This document shows positions 45,123-60,100 of a stretch of DNA of 64,000 nucleotides, one piece after another. Below the pieces are notes generated by a model. The model did no database searches, was not told the DNA's origin, and was given only the letters and a program-made list of their open reading frames with translations. Both the position numbers and the translations under genes were made by a program. Position 1 is the stretch's first letter. Each line of letters begins with the position of its first letter. The DNA lies in contig NZ_JAMJFX010000011.1 of NCBI RefSeq assembly GCF_023544865.1, positions 40,103 through 104,102 on the forward strand, in the 5' to 3' direction. The stretch is from Phaeovulum molybdatiresistens. Its GTDB lineage: Bacteria > Pseudomonadota > Alphaproteobacteria > Rhodobacterales > Rhodobacteraceae.

Positions 45123-48100
45123 ATGGCACAACGGGTTCATGCCAAGGTGGGCAGGCTGCGCGGGGTTCTGGCGCGCTCGGTTGCCTATGTCTCCAGCTTT
45201 GCGGTGGCGGTGGGGCCAACCCTGCCGGCCTATGCCGATGTCATCGCCAGCGGCGCGACAGCGACGGTGGTGACGCCTGACACGGCGGGCTCGGTCTTCG
45301 ATGTCACCACCACCACCGTCAGCGGCGCGGGCATCGCCTACAATGCCTTCAGCAAATTCAACGTGGTCAAGGATACTACGGTAAACCTCTATCAGCCGAC
45401 CGGAGCCAAAGCACTGGTCAACGTGGTGCAAAACACCAACGGTGACAAGAGCGTGATCAACGGCACGCTGAACACCCTTGTGGGCGTGCCGGGCAGCGCC
45501 ACGGGCGGCAGCAATGTCTTCATCGTGGACCCGAACGGCTTTGTCGTCGGCGCAAGCGGCGTGATCAACGCCAACCGCCTAACGATGTCGACCGCGACCC
45601 AGGCCTTTGGCCAGGCGCTGTTGGACGAGGCGGCCTCGGGCGCTTCCAGCTATGCGGAACGGCTGTTTGCCGGCGATGAAGACCTGTCCGCAGCCAGTAT
45701 CGAAACCTATGGCGTGATCAACGCCAGCCGCCTTGATCTGCGCGCAGGCGCACGGATGTTGTTGGGCGGGCAGATCAACGTGGTCGATACCGCACCCGAC
45801 GCGGCCGGCGTGGTGTCGGTCGTCAATACCGAGGCGATCGAGCAGGCCAGCGGTGTGTCGACAAAAGGCGGCGTTCTGCGCTTCACCTCGGGCTCGGGCG
45901 GAACCGAGATTTCGGGCAATATTACCGCGCGCCGCAACGGCGCGGGCGGGGTCGTCACCGGCAAGTCCGAGGGTGATATCACGCTGAAAACCGACCCGCT
46001 CAAGGGCACCGGCTTGATCAATGTCACCGGCGCGGCCAGCGCCGATGCGGCGGGTTCGGTCCTGCTGTTCGCCGAAGGCTCGGCCCGGATGGAAGCCGGC
46101 TTTGCGATCAACGCCCAGTCGGTCGCGGGCAACGGCGGGTTCGTCTTTATCGAGGCCAAGGCCGAGGATTCCAGCTTTGACCCCTCCGGCGCGGTCACGT
46201 TGGCCACGCCCTCGATCGTGGCGCAAGGCGCGCTGCTGACGTATGGCCGCGGGGCCAACGGCTATTCCTGGCTGTCGGGCGAGACCGTCGAGGTGACGGG
46301 CACCCTGCAGACCCAGGGCGGCGATCTGCTGATCACGGCTGATGAGGGCGTGGTGATGCGCGCCAATGCTGCCATCGACAGCCGCCGCGCGGGCGGGTTG
46401 GACACCGCCGGGAACGTCGTCGTCTCGGCCCCGGCGATCGTGATGCAGAACGGATCCAGTATCCAGGCCACCGGGACTGGCGCCACGGGTGGCGGTCTGG
46501 TCGCGCTGATCGCGCGCGACGTGACCGACGATCCGCGCTGGAACATCAATGTCGAAAACAACAAAGCGCTGATCCGGCTGGAAAATGCCTCGATCACAGC
46601 GGGCGCCGTGGTGCTGAACGCGACCGCGAAAACCGCCAATATCCTGGGCGCGGATGATGCGGCGCTGGAAGAACAGCAGCTTGAGGACTACGAGGGCCAG
46701 CAGGCCAGCGTCGAGGACCAGCTGATCGATTTTCTGGGCACGGTCGAAGATACCGTGATCAGCGTGATGGAGCAGGGGCTTCAATCGCTGCAGGCCGCGA
46801 TTCCCGTGCAGGTGCAGGTGATGGCCGCCGATGCGCGGATCGTGATCACCGACAGCGACATCACCGCTGCGGGGAACTGGAAGGGCAAGGCCCTGACGGT
46901 CACCAGCGATTTCACCGGCGACACCGAAGCGCGCGGGATCTTCGCCGCGGATGGGCTGCTGGAAGGCGGGCTGTCGTTGTTCGGAACCACCGGCCCTGCG
47001 TTCAACGTGACGCTGCCCACCGCCTTCGACCCCTCGCAAGAGGCGATCTTCGTCCATGCCCATGCCCAGACCGACGTGGCGATCGCGCCCAAGGCCTATG
47101 CCCTTGGCGTTGGCGTGTCGGTCACCAACACCGATGCCCGTGTGCAGATTCGAAATTCCGACCTGCGTTCGACCGGGGGCACGACCGGGACGGCGCGCAA
47201 CATCGCGGTGCGCAGCACGGCCAGCGAAAACCTGAATGTCGCGATCGCGCCCTCGAAGGTTGCGGGGATTTCCGTTGGCGTGATCGTGGCAGTCCATGCG
47301 CTGCGCAATCAGCTGGTGGTGGACGGCGGCAGCATCACTTCGGCGGGCAAGCTGGATGTGGCGGCGCTGAGCACGCGCAACCATGCGACCTCGGTGGTGG
47401 CGAATGCGGGCAAGGATGGCAAGGGCGCCGTCGCGCTGAACGTCGAGATCGGCAACGCCCTGACCGAGGCCGCGCTTGGCGGCACGATCCGCACCCAGGG
47501 CGATCTGAACCTGGATGCGGAAACCCTGTATTTCGGCAAGGCACATACCACGTCATCGACGCTGGGGCTGGCCGATCCGACCAAGACCGCGATCAACAAG
47601 ACCGCCCCGGTCGCGGCGTTGAAAGGCAAGGTCACCGAGGTGACCAATTCGATCAAGGAACGGCTGTCGGGCAAAAAGAAGGAAGAGGAAGACCCGAACG
47701 AGGAAAAGAAGCCGGGTTTTGCCTTTGGTCTGTCGTTTGACCTGCAGATCGACCGTGATGACACCTATGCCACGCTGGGCGGCAAGTGGCGTGATCTGGC
47801 CAACGACCGCGCGCTGGTCGCGCTGGGGACGACCTCGGTGCAGACCGGGGCGCTGGGGGCGGTCAATGTCACGTCCGGGCTGCGCTTTGCCAGCACGGCC
47901 GAGGGCGGGACGGAACTGACGCGGGCCATCGATTCCTCGATGGGCTTTCTTGACCGCGTGGCCGAGGCCGAGCTTGCGCGGATCAACGCCGCGCTGACTG
48001 AAGCGGGCCAGCCGACCGTCACCAAGGAAGAACTGGTCGGCCAATACGGCAATGCGGTCTTCCTGAACGGGTCCGTTATGCTGATGAGCGGCGAGACCGT

Positions 48101-51100
48101 GGCCGAGATCGGCAGCAATGCCACGATTACGCAGGCCACCGCCGTCAACGTGAACGCGAAGACGATCTACCCCGAATTCGATCGCTTTACCGATGTGCGC
48201 GACGCCTTCGTCGATTTCGCGACCGCCGTATCGGAATTCAGCCTGCTCGACTCGGGCCCGGACGAGGATGCCGTGCCTGCGCCCGCACCCGCGCTGCCCG
48301 ATGTCGTGGCCCTGGCCGACCTTGGCAATTATCTGACCACCTATACCGGCGCCTATGCCGAACAGAACCAGATCGACGATGCGTCCGAGGGCAGTGAGAC
48401 CAAGTCGCAGAACCTTGCCGTGGCCGTTTCGGTCAACGTGTTCAACACCAGCAACACCACACGCGCCGCGATCCGCGAAGGGGCCAAGATCGACCTGTCC
48501 GCCGAAGGCCCAGAAGGCGAACCGACGCTGGCGGGCGCTGTTGCGGTCAATGCGGTGCAGCGTGGGCTTTACACCCACATGCAGAACTTCCCGACCGATC
48601 TGCGCACCGTTACCAACCCGTTGGGATCGAACGACAACGTCGCCAACACCGTGGGCGGGGCCGCGACCGTGGCGCGCACCGCCTCCCGCGTCGAGGCGCT
48701 GGTCGAGGGCAACGCCGAAGTGACGGCGGAGACGCTGGATATCGACGCGCACAACCGCGCCATCGTCTTCAACCTCGTCTATGCGGGCGGCTCGGCTGCC
48801 AATGTGGCGATCAACGCGGCCATCGCGGCGCAGGCGGTGGAAAATGTCACCGTGGCGCGGCTGTCCGATCAGGCGATCGTCAAGACCGGCGATCTGACCA
48901 TCGGCGCGCGTGATGACAGCGTGATCATCGGCCTGGCCGGGGCCTTTGCCGGCTCGGACGGCGCGGTCAGCGTTGGCGCCTCGGGCGTGGTGAACTTTGC
49001 CAAGCGGCAGCTTTACGCGGGCATCGGCCCGGCCGAGCGCGGCGCGGCTCTGGCAGGCACCGCTGGCGAAACCCGCATTACCGCCGACACGCTGACGATC
49101 ACCGCCGACAACAAGGCGATCACGGTCGCCACCTCGGTCGCGGGGTCCCGCGTCAGCGGCAAGCCGGTCGATGACAGCCCGACGCCGCCGGCCGATGAAA
49201 GCAACGACGAGGACATGATCATCCCGTCCTGGTTGTTCGCCGAGGACGAGACCGAGGCGCTGAGCGCCCAGAACGATGTGACGCCTCCGTCCGAAAGCGG
49301 CACCCAGACCAAGACCGGCTGGGCCGTGGCGGGCGCTGCGACCATCAACCTGATGCTGCAAAACGAAACCGTGGCCGAGATTGCCAGCAACGCCCGGATC
49401 GAGCTGACCGGCGCGCTGGACATGGCGGCGCGGAACACCTCTTACGGGATCACCGGGGCGGGCGCGGTGTCCGCGGGCCTTGGCACGACGCAGAAGAACA
49501 ACGCGCTGGCCGGTGCCTTTGCGGTCACGGTGGATGAACGCGACGTCAAGGCGCTGGTGCGCGGGGCGACGATTTCGGCCGACAGCATTGAGGTGCGCGC
49601 CGATGACAATTCGGTCGTGGTGGGCGTGGCCGTGGGCGGCGCGGGCTCGTCGAATGGCCAGGTGACGGTCGCGGGCTCGGTCGCGGTCAATGTGCTGACC
49701 GGCGAGACGCGGACCGAGGTGACGGATGCCTCGCTGACCAGCGTGGGCGACATTGGCCTTGAGGCTGAGGACCGCTCGCTGACCGTGGGTGTGGGCGGTG
49801 CGGTTTCGATCAATCTGAGCACCTCTGAAGGGGCGGGCGTGGGCGTCGGCATCGCGGTCAACGTGGTGGATCGTGGTGCCAGCACCCGCGTCTCGGGCGC
49901 GACGCTGATGGATGGGGATGCGCTGCGGATCGCGGCGCTGAGCCGCGCGCAGGTCTTTGGCTTTGGCGTGTCTGTCGGGGCGGGCAAGACGGGCGTTGCG
50001 GGCTCGATCGCGGTGAACACGATCACCGGCGGCGCGCAGACGCTGGTCGGCAACGACTCCGGCGCGCGCGTCGGCATCAAGGCGGGCAGCCTGTCGATCA
50101 CCGCCGAGGAAAACAACCAGATCTGGTCGCTGGCCGGTGCGCTGACGATCGGGCAGAAGACCGCCGTGGGCGGGGCCCTGACGGCCAATGTCATCGTCAT
50201 TTCGTCGGGCGCGGAACTTGTGAACACCGATGTCGCCGCGCGCGATCTGGCCGCCGATGCGCCCGAAGGCACCGAGGCGCCGGTTCTGGGCGCCGTCAGC
50301 GTCAGCGCGGACAGCAGCAGTCTGATCGGCACGCTTGCCGTTGCCGGTGCGGCCTCGGCCGAGGGCGCGGCGGTGGGCGTGGGCCTGTCAGGCAACAACA
50401 TTACCGCGGGGCTGACCACTTCGGTTGCGGGCAGCACGATTGCCCAGGCGGAATCTGTCCAGGCCTTGGCCGACAACACCCGCATCATCCGCAGCCTTGG
50501 CGGCGGTGTGGCCGGGTCGGGCGCTGGCGCGGGCGGCTTTGCCTCGACGCTGAACCTGCTGATCGCGAATGACACCATCGTCACGCTGGACGGTTCCGAA
50601 ATCACGTCGCGCGGCGACATCCTTGCCGCGGCGAAGGCCAGTGGCACTATCCAGACCGCGGCGGTCGCCGTTTCGGCCTCAGGCGCCAACTCGATCGGCG
50701 GCGCGGCGACGGTCAACGTCTCGACCGGGCAGATCCGGACCTCGGCCAATGGCGCCGTGCTGGAGGCGGACGGGGCGCTGACCCTGAAGGCGACCGATGC
50801 GCAGACGATCCAAAGCCTTGCGGGCGGGGTTGCGCTGTCGTCGGGGGGCGGGGGCGTGGGTGCGGCGCTGGCCGCCAACGTTATCGTGCATGACACCGTG
50901 GTCGAGGCCAACGGCGCGGCCCTGACCGCGCGCGGGGGCGATCTGTCGCTTCTGTCGTCGAATGCCGCGCTGATTGAATCGCTCTCGGTCGGTCTGGCTG
51001 TCGCGGGCGGAAGTGCGGCCGTGGCCGGGTCGATCTCGGTCGGCTACATCGGCAACAAGACCCGCGTGACGGCGGACGGCACCAGCTTTGTCGCTGGCAC

Positions 51101-54100
51101 CGAGGCGGTCGCGGAAACGCCGGAAAGCCCCGCGGTTGCGGCCGATCCGCGCGCGATCACCCTTGCGGCGGACAAGACAAGCACGATCCGCATCCTGTCC
51201 GGCTCGGCCGCCGGGGGCAGCAGCGCGGCGGTGGGCGCCGCAGTGACCGTGGCGGTGATCCAGGACACGGTGACCACCGATCTGGTCGCGAATGCGCGGA
51301 TCTTTGGCGGTGCGCTGAATGTTTCAGCCTCGAATAAGGCCAGCATTGACGCGATTGCCATTGCGGGCGCGGTCTCGAGCAGCACGGCGGTGGCAGGCTC
51401 CTTCGTCTATACCCAGATCGGCAAGCCGCCGTCGGATGCGGCCAGCGTTCCGGTCGCCTCGACCCCCGCTGCCGGTGCGCCGGCCGAGGGCGAGACCACC
51501 GATCCCGCCGCCGATGGCACCGCAGAGGCCGAGGGGCAGCGTGATGACGCGCTGGCGGCGATCCGCGATCGCGGCGGCTATCAGGGCTCGATCGACCTCA
51601 ATGCCGCCAATGATGTGACGCGGGCGCGGCTGGCGCTGTCGGCCCCCGATATAGAGGTGGCGGGGATCGACATCAACGCGACCGAACTGTCGAAGACTCA
51701 GTCCTTCGCGGGCACGCTGGCGGCCAGCAGCAACGTGGGCGTGGGTGTGGGCATTGGCGTCAATCTGCTCTTTGGCCGGACCGAGGCGGAGCTGGTCATC
51801 CCCGAGGGCGCGACCGCGCGTACCAACGGCGTCGACGTGCGCGTCGCGGCAAGCCAGACCGGCACGATCGACACGCTGGGCGTGGCGCTTGGCGGGGCGG
51901 GCACCGTCGGCGGGGCGGGGTCAATCCTGGTCAATGTGTTCGACCGGGCGGTCTTGTCGCGCGTGATCGGCGCGGATACCGATGGCGATGGTCAGGTGGA
52001 CGACGCAATCCTGCTGACCGAGGGCGGCGATGTCACGGTCAGCGCCAATCAGTCGGGCACAATCAACGCGCTGGCCGGCGTTGTCGCGGTGGGCGGCGTG
52101 GCCGGTGTGGGCGGGGCTTTTGGCGTCTCGGTCCTGGCCGATCGCAACGAGGCCGCGATCGAGGCGGTGCGCGTGAATACCGCGCTGGTTGAACCTGCGA
52201 TCCCCGCGCGCCCGCTGTGGGATGCGGGCCGGGTCGATGTGCTGGCCAGCAATGAGGTTGAGCTGCTGTCGATTGTGGCGGCGGCCGCAGGTGGTGGCAA
52301 GGGTGCCTTTGGCGGCAGCGTTGCGGTGAATGTGGCGCAAGGGTCCGTCACCGCGGCGCTGCGGCGCGCGACGGTGCAGGCCAGTGCGGTGCAGGTCGCG
52401 GCGGATGTGAAGAACACACTTGGCGCCAATGCGGGCGCGCTGTCGGTTGGCGGCTTCTTCGCCGGCGGTATGGGCGTGACCACCAATGTGTCGCGCATGA
52501 ACGTGCTGGCCGATATCGACGCCAGCACGCTGCGGGCGGATGGTGATCTGCGATTGACGGCCAATGCCAATACCGCGATGTCGGGCATTGCGGTCGGCGG
52601 GGCCGCCACGATCGGCGTGGCGGTGGTGGGCACCGGCGTCGGCAACAGCGCGAAGAACACCGTTTCGGCGCTGATCCGCAACACCGGCGCGGCAACCGAT
52701 TTCGGCGGCTCGGATATCGTGACGCGCGGCAGTGCGCTGGTGCGCGCGACGGGCACCAACACGATCACGCTTGCGGCGACCGAAGATGAACTGGAGCAGG
52801 GTGAGTCGAACGGCGCCGGCGTGAACCTGAACTTCTCGGTCGGGGCGGCGGGGATCGGCGTTGCAGTTTCGGTCAATGAAACGGCGAATGCGATCACGGC
52901 GGGGATCGCGGACGGATCACGCCTGATCGCGCTGGGGGAAACCGCGATCAGCGATGGCCGTCTGGGCACGTTCCGCGGCGCGGGCTTTGATGCCCTGGCC
53001 AACACCACAATCGATGTGGTGACGGTGAATGCGGCCGGCGGCGCGCTTGCTGCCGTGTCGGGGCTTTTGACCTTCAACGTGGTGTCGGATGTGGCGCGCG
53101 TGCAGATCGGCGGCGGCACCGGCGCCCGGGCCGCGATCGTGAACGGCCTGCTGGCCGGTGAGACCGATCCGGCCAATGATCCCGCGCGCGAAGTCGGCGC
53201 GTTCTTTGACGCCGCGGGCGAGCCGCTGGCCAATCTGGCGCAGGACACCATCCTGCGCGCCGATGTGATCAATGACATTGAGGCCTATACCCTGGGCGTT
53301 GCGGTTGGTGCTGGCTATTCCGTGGGCGCCGCTTCGGGCAACAACCTGATCGCCAGCACCGCCGAGATCGAGCTGAACTTTGGCAACGTCGGCGCCGCGC
53401 GCAATGTGACGGCCAATGCCAAGGTCGATACAGCGCTGGATGCCTGGGTTCTGGGCGTCGGTGGCGGCTTTGTCGGGACGGCGGGCAGTGTCGATGTGAA
53501 TGTCGTCACCTCGAAGGCGCGGATTGCGGTTCTGGGATCGCAGGTGGACGCGGGTCTGCGCAATTCGGCGGGGGCGCTGCGCTTTGGCACCCTGGCCAAA
53601 ACCGACCTGTTCACCGTTGCGGGTGGGGCGGCTGGCGGGGCCGGCGCGGTGGCCGGTGGCTTTACCATCAACCTGCTTGATACCACCTCTGAGATCGTGG
53701 TTCAGGATCGTTCCGACACGACCGATGGCGAGACGCTGACCGCGCGCAGCATGCTGTCGGCAGCGCAGGATCTGATGCTGGACGCGCGCACCGAAAATGC
53801 AACCGAAGGCTATGCCGCAAGCGCGGCGGGCGGCGCGATAGGCGTGGCGCTGGCGGCCAATGTCAATCTGGTGCAGTCCGACACGCGCGTTGATATCGGT
53901 GCGGGGACGACCTTGCGCGCAGATCGCAACCTTGGGTTGCGCGCGACCGAGATCAGCCGCATTGCGGGCCAGTCGGGCAGCCTTGGTGTGGGTGCCGTCG
54001 GTGCCGGGGCCTCGCTGGATTATGTGAATTTTGCGGCCAATACCGCCGTGCGGATCGGGGCGGGGGCGCAGGTGCGCGCAGAGGGCAGCCTGACGGCGAC

Positions 54101-57100
54101 GGCGCTGGCGCAGCGTGACGTGGCTTCAACCGTGGGCGTGGGCGGCATCGGCCTTGGCGGCCTGTCGGCAGCGATTTCCGTGATCGAATTGGGCGGGCTT
54201 GGGCAAGACGGCAAATCCGACCGCGATGCGGCGCTGGCCGATATCCAGCGCAGCCTGAACGAGGATCAGGATACCGGCAGCGCGGGCGACAAAGGCCGCG
54301 CGTCGGATCTGGCGGCCTATGCGGGCGGCGCGGATACGCGCGCCCGGATGGTGGCGGCGCGGCAGGCGGTCAATGTCACCAGCGCCCCGGCGGTGGATGG
54401 CATCGGCGTGTCGCTGGGCGAGGCTGCCGTGCTGGAGGCTGCGGGCCCTGTCACGCTGACCTCGCTGGGCGAGCTGAAAGTGGTGCAGCGCGTGGGCAGC
54501 CTGTCGGGCGGGGCGGTCGGCATCTCGGCCGCGGTCGGGGTTGTCACGGTCAAGACCGACAGCAATGTGCAGATCGGGCGCAATGCGCAGATCCGGTCCG
54601 ATGGGGCGATCACGCTTGCCTCGCGCATTGTGGGGCTGAACGGTGGGCTTGCGGTGGACAGTCGCGTGGCCTCTGTCGCGGCCTCGGGCACGGCGGGGGC
54701 GGCGGCCGGGATCTCGGCGGTGTCGGCCAGCGCCGATGCGCGGATCGTGGGCGCATCCGGCGCGGTGCTGGGCGGTCTGAACGCGCAGCGCGCCGGCTCG
54801 CTGACGATCACGGCCGAACGCACCGACAGCGTCAGGGCCGAGGTTTACAACCTTTCGGTCTCTGGCGTGGGGGGCGTTGGCGCTGCGGTGGCCACGGCGC
54901 GCAACCAGGGCCAGACGGTGATCAGCCTGGGCGCGGCCGATGGCGCCGCTAGCCGGATCGAGGCCACGACCGTCAGCCTGCGGGCGCGTGACGCCAGTGT
55001 CGTGCGCGCCACGGCGGAAGGCGCGACCGGCGGGGTGTTCCTGGCGGGCAATGGCGCCGCTGCCACGGCCGAAAGCCAGGGCGAACAGCGCGTGGCGCTG
55101 ACCAATACCACGGTGCGGGCACAAAACCTGACCCTGTCGAACCGCAGCCAGGCACGGGCCGAGGCCGAGGCCAAGGGGATGTCGGTTGCGGGTGGCCTTG
55201 CGATCGGGGCCTCGTTCGCGCGGGCGCAGATGGCGTCCAGCGTGGCGACGACGCTGGCGGGCGGTTCGATCAGCGCGACCACGGTGAACCTTTCGACCGG
55301 GATCGACGCGCTGAACGGCACCAATTCCTGGGCGCGGTCGTCCTCTTCCTCGGGCGGGATCCTGTCGGGCAATGGCGCGGATGCGCGGGCCTGGCTGGAT
55401 TATGACGTGGCCACGACGATCAGCGGCGTGATCAACGCAGCAGGCACCGTCACGGTCCTGAGCGATGCCGCCGCCGCCCGCAGCCGCGCGATTGCCAATG
55501 GCAAATCCTTTGGCGTTGCGGCGATCGGGCTGGTGCTGGCACAGACCGGGCAATCGGCGGGGCGGACCGCCTCGGTGGTGACCACGCTCGAGCAGGGCGA
55601 GATCGCCGCGCGCGGCGCGGTCAGCATCACCTCATCCAATGCGCCCGACATGGCGGTGGACCTGACCTCGGGGTCGGGCGGGGTTCTGCAGGGCTCGGGC
55701 GCCGAGGCGCTGGTCAACGCGCGCACCCGCACGCGCACCGACATAGGCACGACGGGTGTTGCGACGGTGGCCTCGGACACGGCCTCGGTGGTGATCGCCG
55801 CGGGGCATGCAGCGCGCGTCGACAGCGTGCTGGACAACCGCGCGGGGGCGCTGATGGGCGCCTCGGGGGCGAAGACGCGGACCGAGATTGCCAGCCAGGT
55901 CGGCACCACGATCGGTGGACAGGCCAGGATCTTTGCCCGCGATCTGGATATTTCCGCCGCCAATGCGGTGACGCGGCCCTATCGCGACTACAACATCAAA
56001 TCTGCCTCGGGCGGGGCGATCGATGTGCCGGCGATGATTTCACGGGTGACGGTGGATGCGACGACCGATCTGGATGTGAACTCGGGCGCGCAGATCGTGC
56101 AGACGGGCGATGCCTTCAACCCGGGCACGTTCAACCTGGGTATCACCACCAACATGGCGCTGTCGGACCGGTTGTTCCTGGATGCGGGCGGCGCAGTTGC
56201 TGTGCCGGTGGGCGATTCCAATGTGCAGGTGCGCACCAACAACGCCACCGTGACGATTGGTGCTGCCACGCTGTTGGGTCTGGGCGAGATGTCGATCTAC
56301 AATGGCGGCAATGCCGATCTGCGCGCCGAGGTGGATACCAAGTCCTATGGTGTGGCGGGGGCGGCGACGTCGATCACGCGGGCGACTTATAATGCGGCCA
56401 ACACGATCCGGCTGACCAATGGCGCCGATCTGGAATCGCTGGGCGATGTCCGGCTGATGGCGGGCCATGTGAAGAACGCGGTGCAGACGGTGAAGCTGCG
56501 GGCCGAGGCGCGCGCCTTCAACAAGACCGCCTTCCCGATCAACATCGATCCGGTGGCCGATGCGATCGCCAACACCACCTCGCTGATCGACATCGGCGAG
56601 GGCGCCAGGGTCACATCCGTGCGTGATGTCTACCTGCTGTCCGAGGCAGGAAGCCGCGATGTGGTGGGTTATGGGCGGGGCAAAGACCTGTATCGCCAAG
56701 CGTTCGCCGCGGTGGGGAGCTTCCTTTCCAATCTGGTGGGTGGCGGCGATGTGAGCCTGGACATCGAGACCGGGCGCAGCATCGACAACAACACCGACGG
56801 TATCCAGGTCAACGGCCATGTCCGCGCGGGCTCGCGCAACAAGCAGGTCCTGATCTTGGGTCTGGATGCGGCGGGCAACTACACGCTGCTGAACGACCAG
56901 ACCCGGCAAGAGGGCAATCCGGATGCGGTCTATGACAATGCCTGGGCTGACGATATCGGCTGGACGGTGACGCGCAACGTGGCCCCCGCGGTCGATCTGC
57001 AGAACCGTATCAACGAGATCAACGGCTATCTGGCCAACCCCTACCTGACCAGCAGCGCGGGCGATGTGCGCGATGGTTCGGGCAATCTGGTGTCCAGCAC

Positions 57101-60100
57101 CGATCCGATCCGGCAAGCCTGGATTGCCGAACTGTCGACGCTGCGGGCGCGGCAGGCCGGTGTTGCCGGGCTGCGGGTGGACTGGGTCGAACTGGGCCCG
57201 ATCCTGGCGGTTGAGGGCAATATCATCATGCGCGCCGACTATGTGCAGGGCACGCAGACGGGCGAGCTGAACGCGCCGGGTGATGCGCTGATCAAGGTTT
57301 GGATCGAAAGCGGCGCGTGGCTGGAAACCGACAGCATGACCATTCCCACGGATGCGGGCGGGCGCATCACGCTGAATGACGTGCTGGTGTCCAATACCGA
57401 CGAGGTGCGGGTGCAGTCTGGCTATCGCCCGGGCCCCTATGCCTTCAACATGATCTCGGGCGAGGATGACGCCGATCCCAAGATCGAGGTGGTGACCTTT
57501 ACCCCCGACACCGGGGCGCGCGGCGATGGCACGATCATCGTGGGCGGCGATCTGCTGAACCTGCGCGGCGAGGCCTTCGTGAATTCGAACGCGGGGTCTG
57601 TCGACATCCGCGCCGACATTTCGGCCCGGACGATCCGGGTGAATGCCAATGCCGACGTGATCGTGGGCTATCAGCCGGGCGTGCGCAACATCGGTGCCTC
57701 GCCCGAGGGGCAATATGCTGAATACTTCGCCGCCCGGCAGGATCTGCGGCGCTTCAACCCGTTCTACGTGATGCCAGTCGGCAGCCTTGGTGCGCCTTTC
57801 ACCGGGCGGGTCGACGTCCCCAGCGGTTTCGTGCTCTTGCCAACCGAAGGCGGGCTGCGCGCGGGCCGCAACGTCTACATCACCGCCGATGTGCTGAACA
57901 TCAACGGTCTGATCCAGGCGGGCACGGGCACCTTCGACGTGACGATCCTGGCCGGCATCGAGGCCGAGCTGAACGCGCTGCGGCTGGAAAACGGCCGGTC
58001 GGGCCGGGTGCTGATCCACGACACCGCCTTCCCGGAAAACGAGCGGGTGGCGAAATCGGCCAACATCACCGCCAACACCAACGTCAAGGTCTATTACAAC
58101 TACGACACCGACCAGCTTGAGCTGGACGACATGTATGTGCGCGGCGGCACGGTGATGATCACCGGCAACATCATCTCGACCGGCAATGGCCGCATCGAGG
58201 CGCTGGACGGCTTCGGCCGGGTCAATATCAACAGCGCGGCGACGACCGATCTGGTGGTGCGCCGCATCGACCTGGGCGGTGAACAGGATGGCACGCGCGG
58301 TCTGGCCGGGCTGGTCCGGATCACCGACACCTCGAAGACGGTCGCGGGCGGCAATTTCCTGATCACCGATTTCGTCCGCAACGGCGGCGCGCTTGAGGTC
58401 TATAACAACGCAGGCCCGATCGGCACGGTGGCCTATACCAACAAGGTCGGCGAAAATCCCGATGGCACCGACATCACGGTGACGCTTTACAAGCCCGGCG
58501 ATCTGGTGTCGCGCACCACCGCCAATGGCGGGCGGTCGGCCAGCTATGATCCGACGCAGAACCGCGACCTGATCTATGTCACCGCCGAACGCACCACGCG
58601 CGAATGGGACATGAAGCGCGAAGAGCTGATCGTGATCGGCATCACCGGGTCCAAGCGCAAGAAGGTCGTCAACACCCGCGTCAAGACCATCGACGAAACC
58701 GAGTCCCTGGGATCGGCGCCCTATATCGGCGCCTCGCTGGTGGGCTATGGCGATTATCCCTATGCGATGCGCGGCAATTACTATGTCGAATCCTTCACCA
58801 AATCGCCCGAGGTGAAAACCCATGACTCGGTGCGCTGGTGGAAGCTGGGCTCGGGCTGGCGGCATTACGAATGGACCGAGACGCTGGTCACGGTGCAGCG
58901 CTATGAACACCGGCTGAAGGCGGATTACCCGATCTCGATCTACTTCAACGGGTCCGACGCGGCCGCGCTGAACATCAACACCACCGGCAACGTGGTCTTT
59001 GCCAGCGCGATCCTGAACGAACTGGGCACGACCAACGTGACCTCGATGCAGGGGTCAATCCTGTCCGGGTCCAAGGACGTGATCCTGAGCACCGCCGACA
59101 CGGTCCTTAGCGCGGTGAACGGGTCGATCCGCGGTGTGGACGGCGAATTCCGCTTGAACCAGACCGCCACCGGCACGCTAAGCCTGGTCGCGGGCGATCT
59201 GATCGACGTGCGTGAACAGCGCGGCAACATGAACATCCTGCGCGCCGAAACGCTGCGTCGGCCCGCGGGCGCGGCCACTGCGCAGGTGGGCACGGTGCGG
59301 CTGACCGCGCAGGGCAGCATCATCCAGGTCGGCGATCAATCCGTGGTCAAGGGCTCGGATATCGTGCTGATCGCCGAGGACGGGGGGCTGGGAACCTCTG
59401 CCGCGCAGCCCTTCCGCATCGACACCGATGGCGGCACCCTGACCGCCCGGGCGCGCAACAACCTGTTCGTCGAGGAACTTTCGGGCGATCTGGGCCTGCG
59501 TGAGGTGGTGTCCGCGGCGGGTGATGTGACGTTGATCGCGCGTGACGGTTCGTTGCTGGACCGCAACAATGTCGAAACGCGCGATATCCGCACGCTAGAT
59601 GAATTGCGCACCCTTTGGGCCGATGAGCTGGGTCTTTACGGCGAGGCTGCCATCGCGCGCCGCACCGCGGATCTGATCGCCAATATCGAGGATGACCGCA
59701 CCCAGCTCTACCATGACTACTGGGCACGGCGCGGTGCTGGGACCAGCGCGATGTTCACCCTTGACCAGACACTGGAGGCCGGTCTGCGCCGCGATGTGAC
59801 GCTGGAAAACGGCACCGTGATCCCGGGCTGGGATGACGCGCGCATCAACGCCTATGTGGCCGAGCGTCAGGCGCTGTTTGATGGCTGGAACGCCACCGAA
59901 ACCACCTATGACCCGAACCGCCGCATCACGCTGGCGCCGGCCGATCTGGACGCGGTTTACACCGATACCATCGCCTGGTCGGAACAGTCGCTGCAGCGCT
60001 CGCTGCGCGCGGGCCTGGTGCGGGTGCGTGAAACCGGCGACACCCAGATCCGGGTCGAAGACCCGAACGTCCGCGCGGCCGGCAATATCACCCTGATCGC

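Noticed and set aside
48000..56000. Regular repeats in the exoprotein gene as a possible CRISPR or satellite array
   Set aside because: Repeats are protein-level, degenerate in DNA, in frame and of variable length; there are no short identical repeats with unique spacers.
57519..57527. Arg-Gly-Asp tripeptide in the exoprotein (residues 4133-4135) as an integrin-binding site
   Set aside because: A three-residue match in 6096 residues is expected by chance, and there is no sign that the bacterium meets animal cells.
56040..58910. A 956-codon minus-strand frame opposite the exoprotein gene
   Set aside because: Same cause: third-position GC bias removes stops on the opposite strand; no protein-like features.
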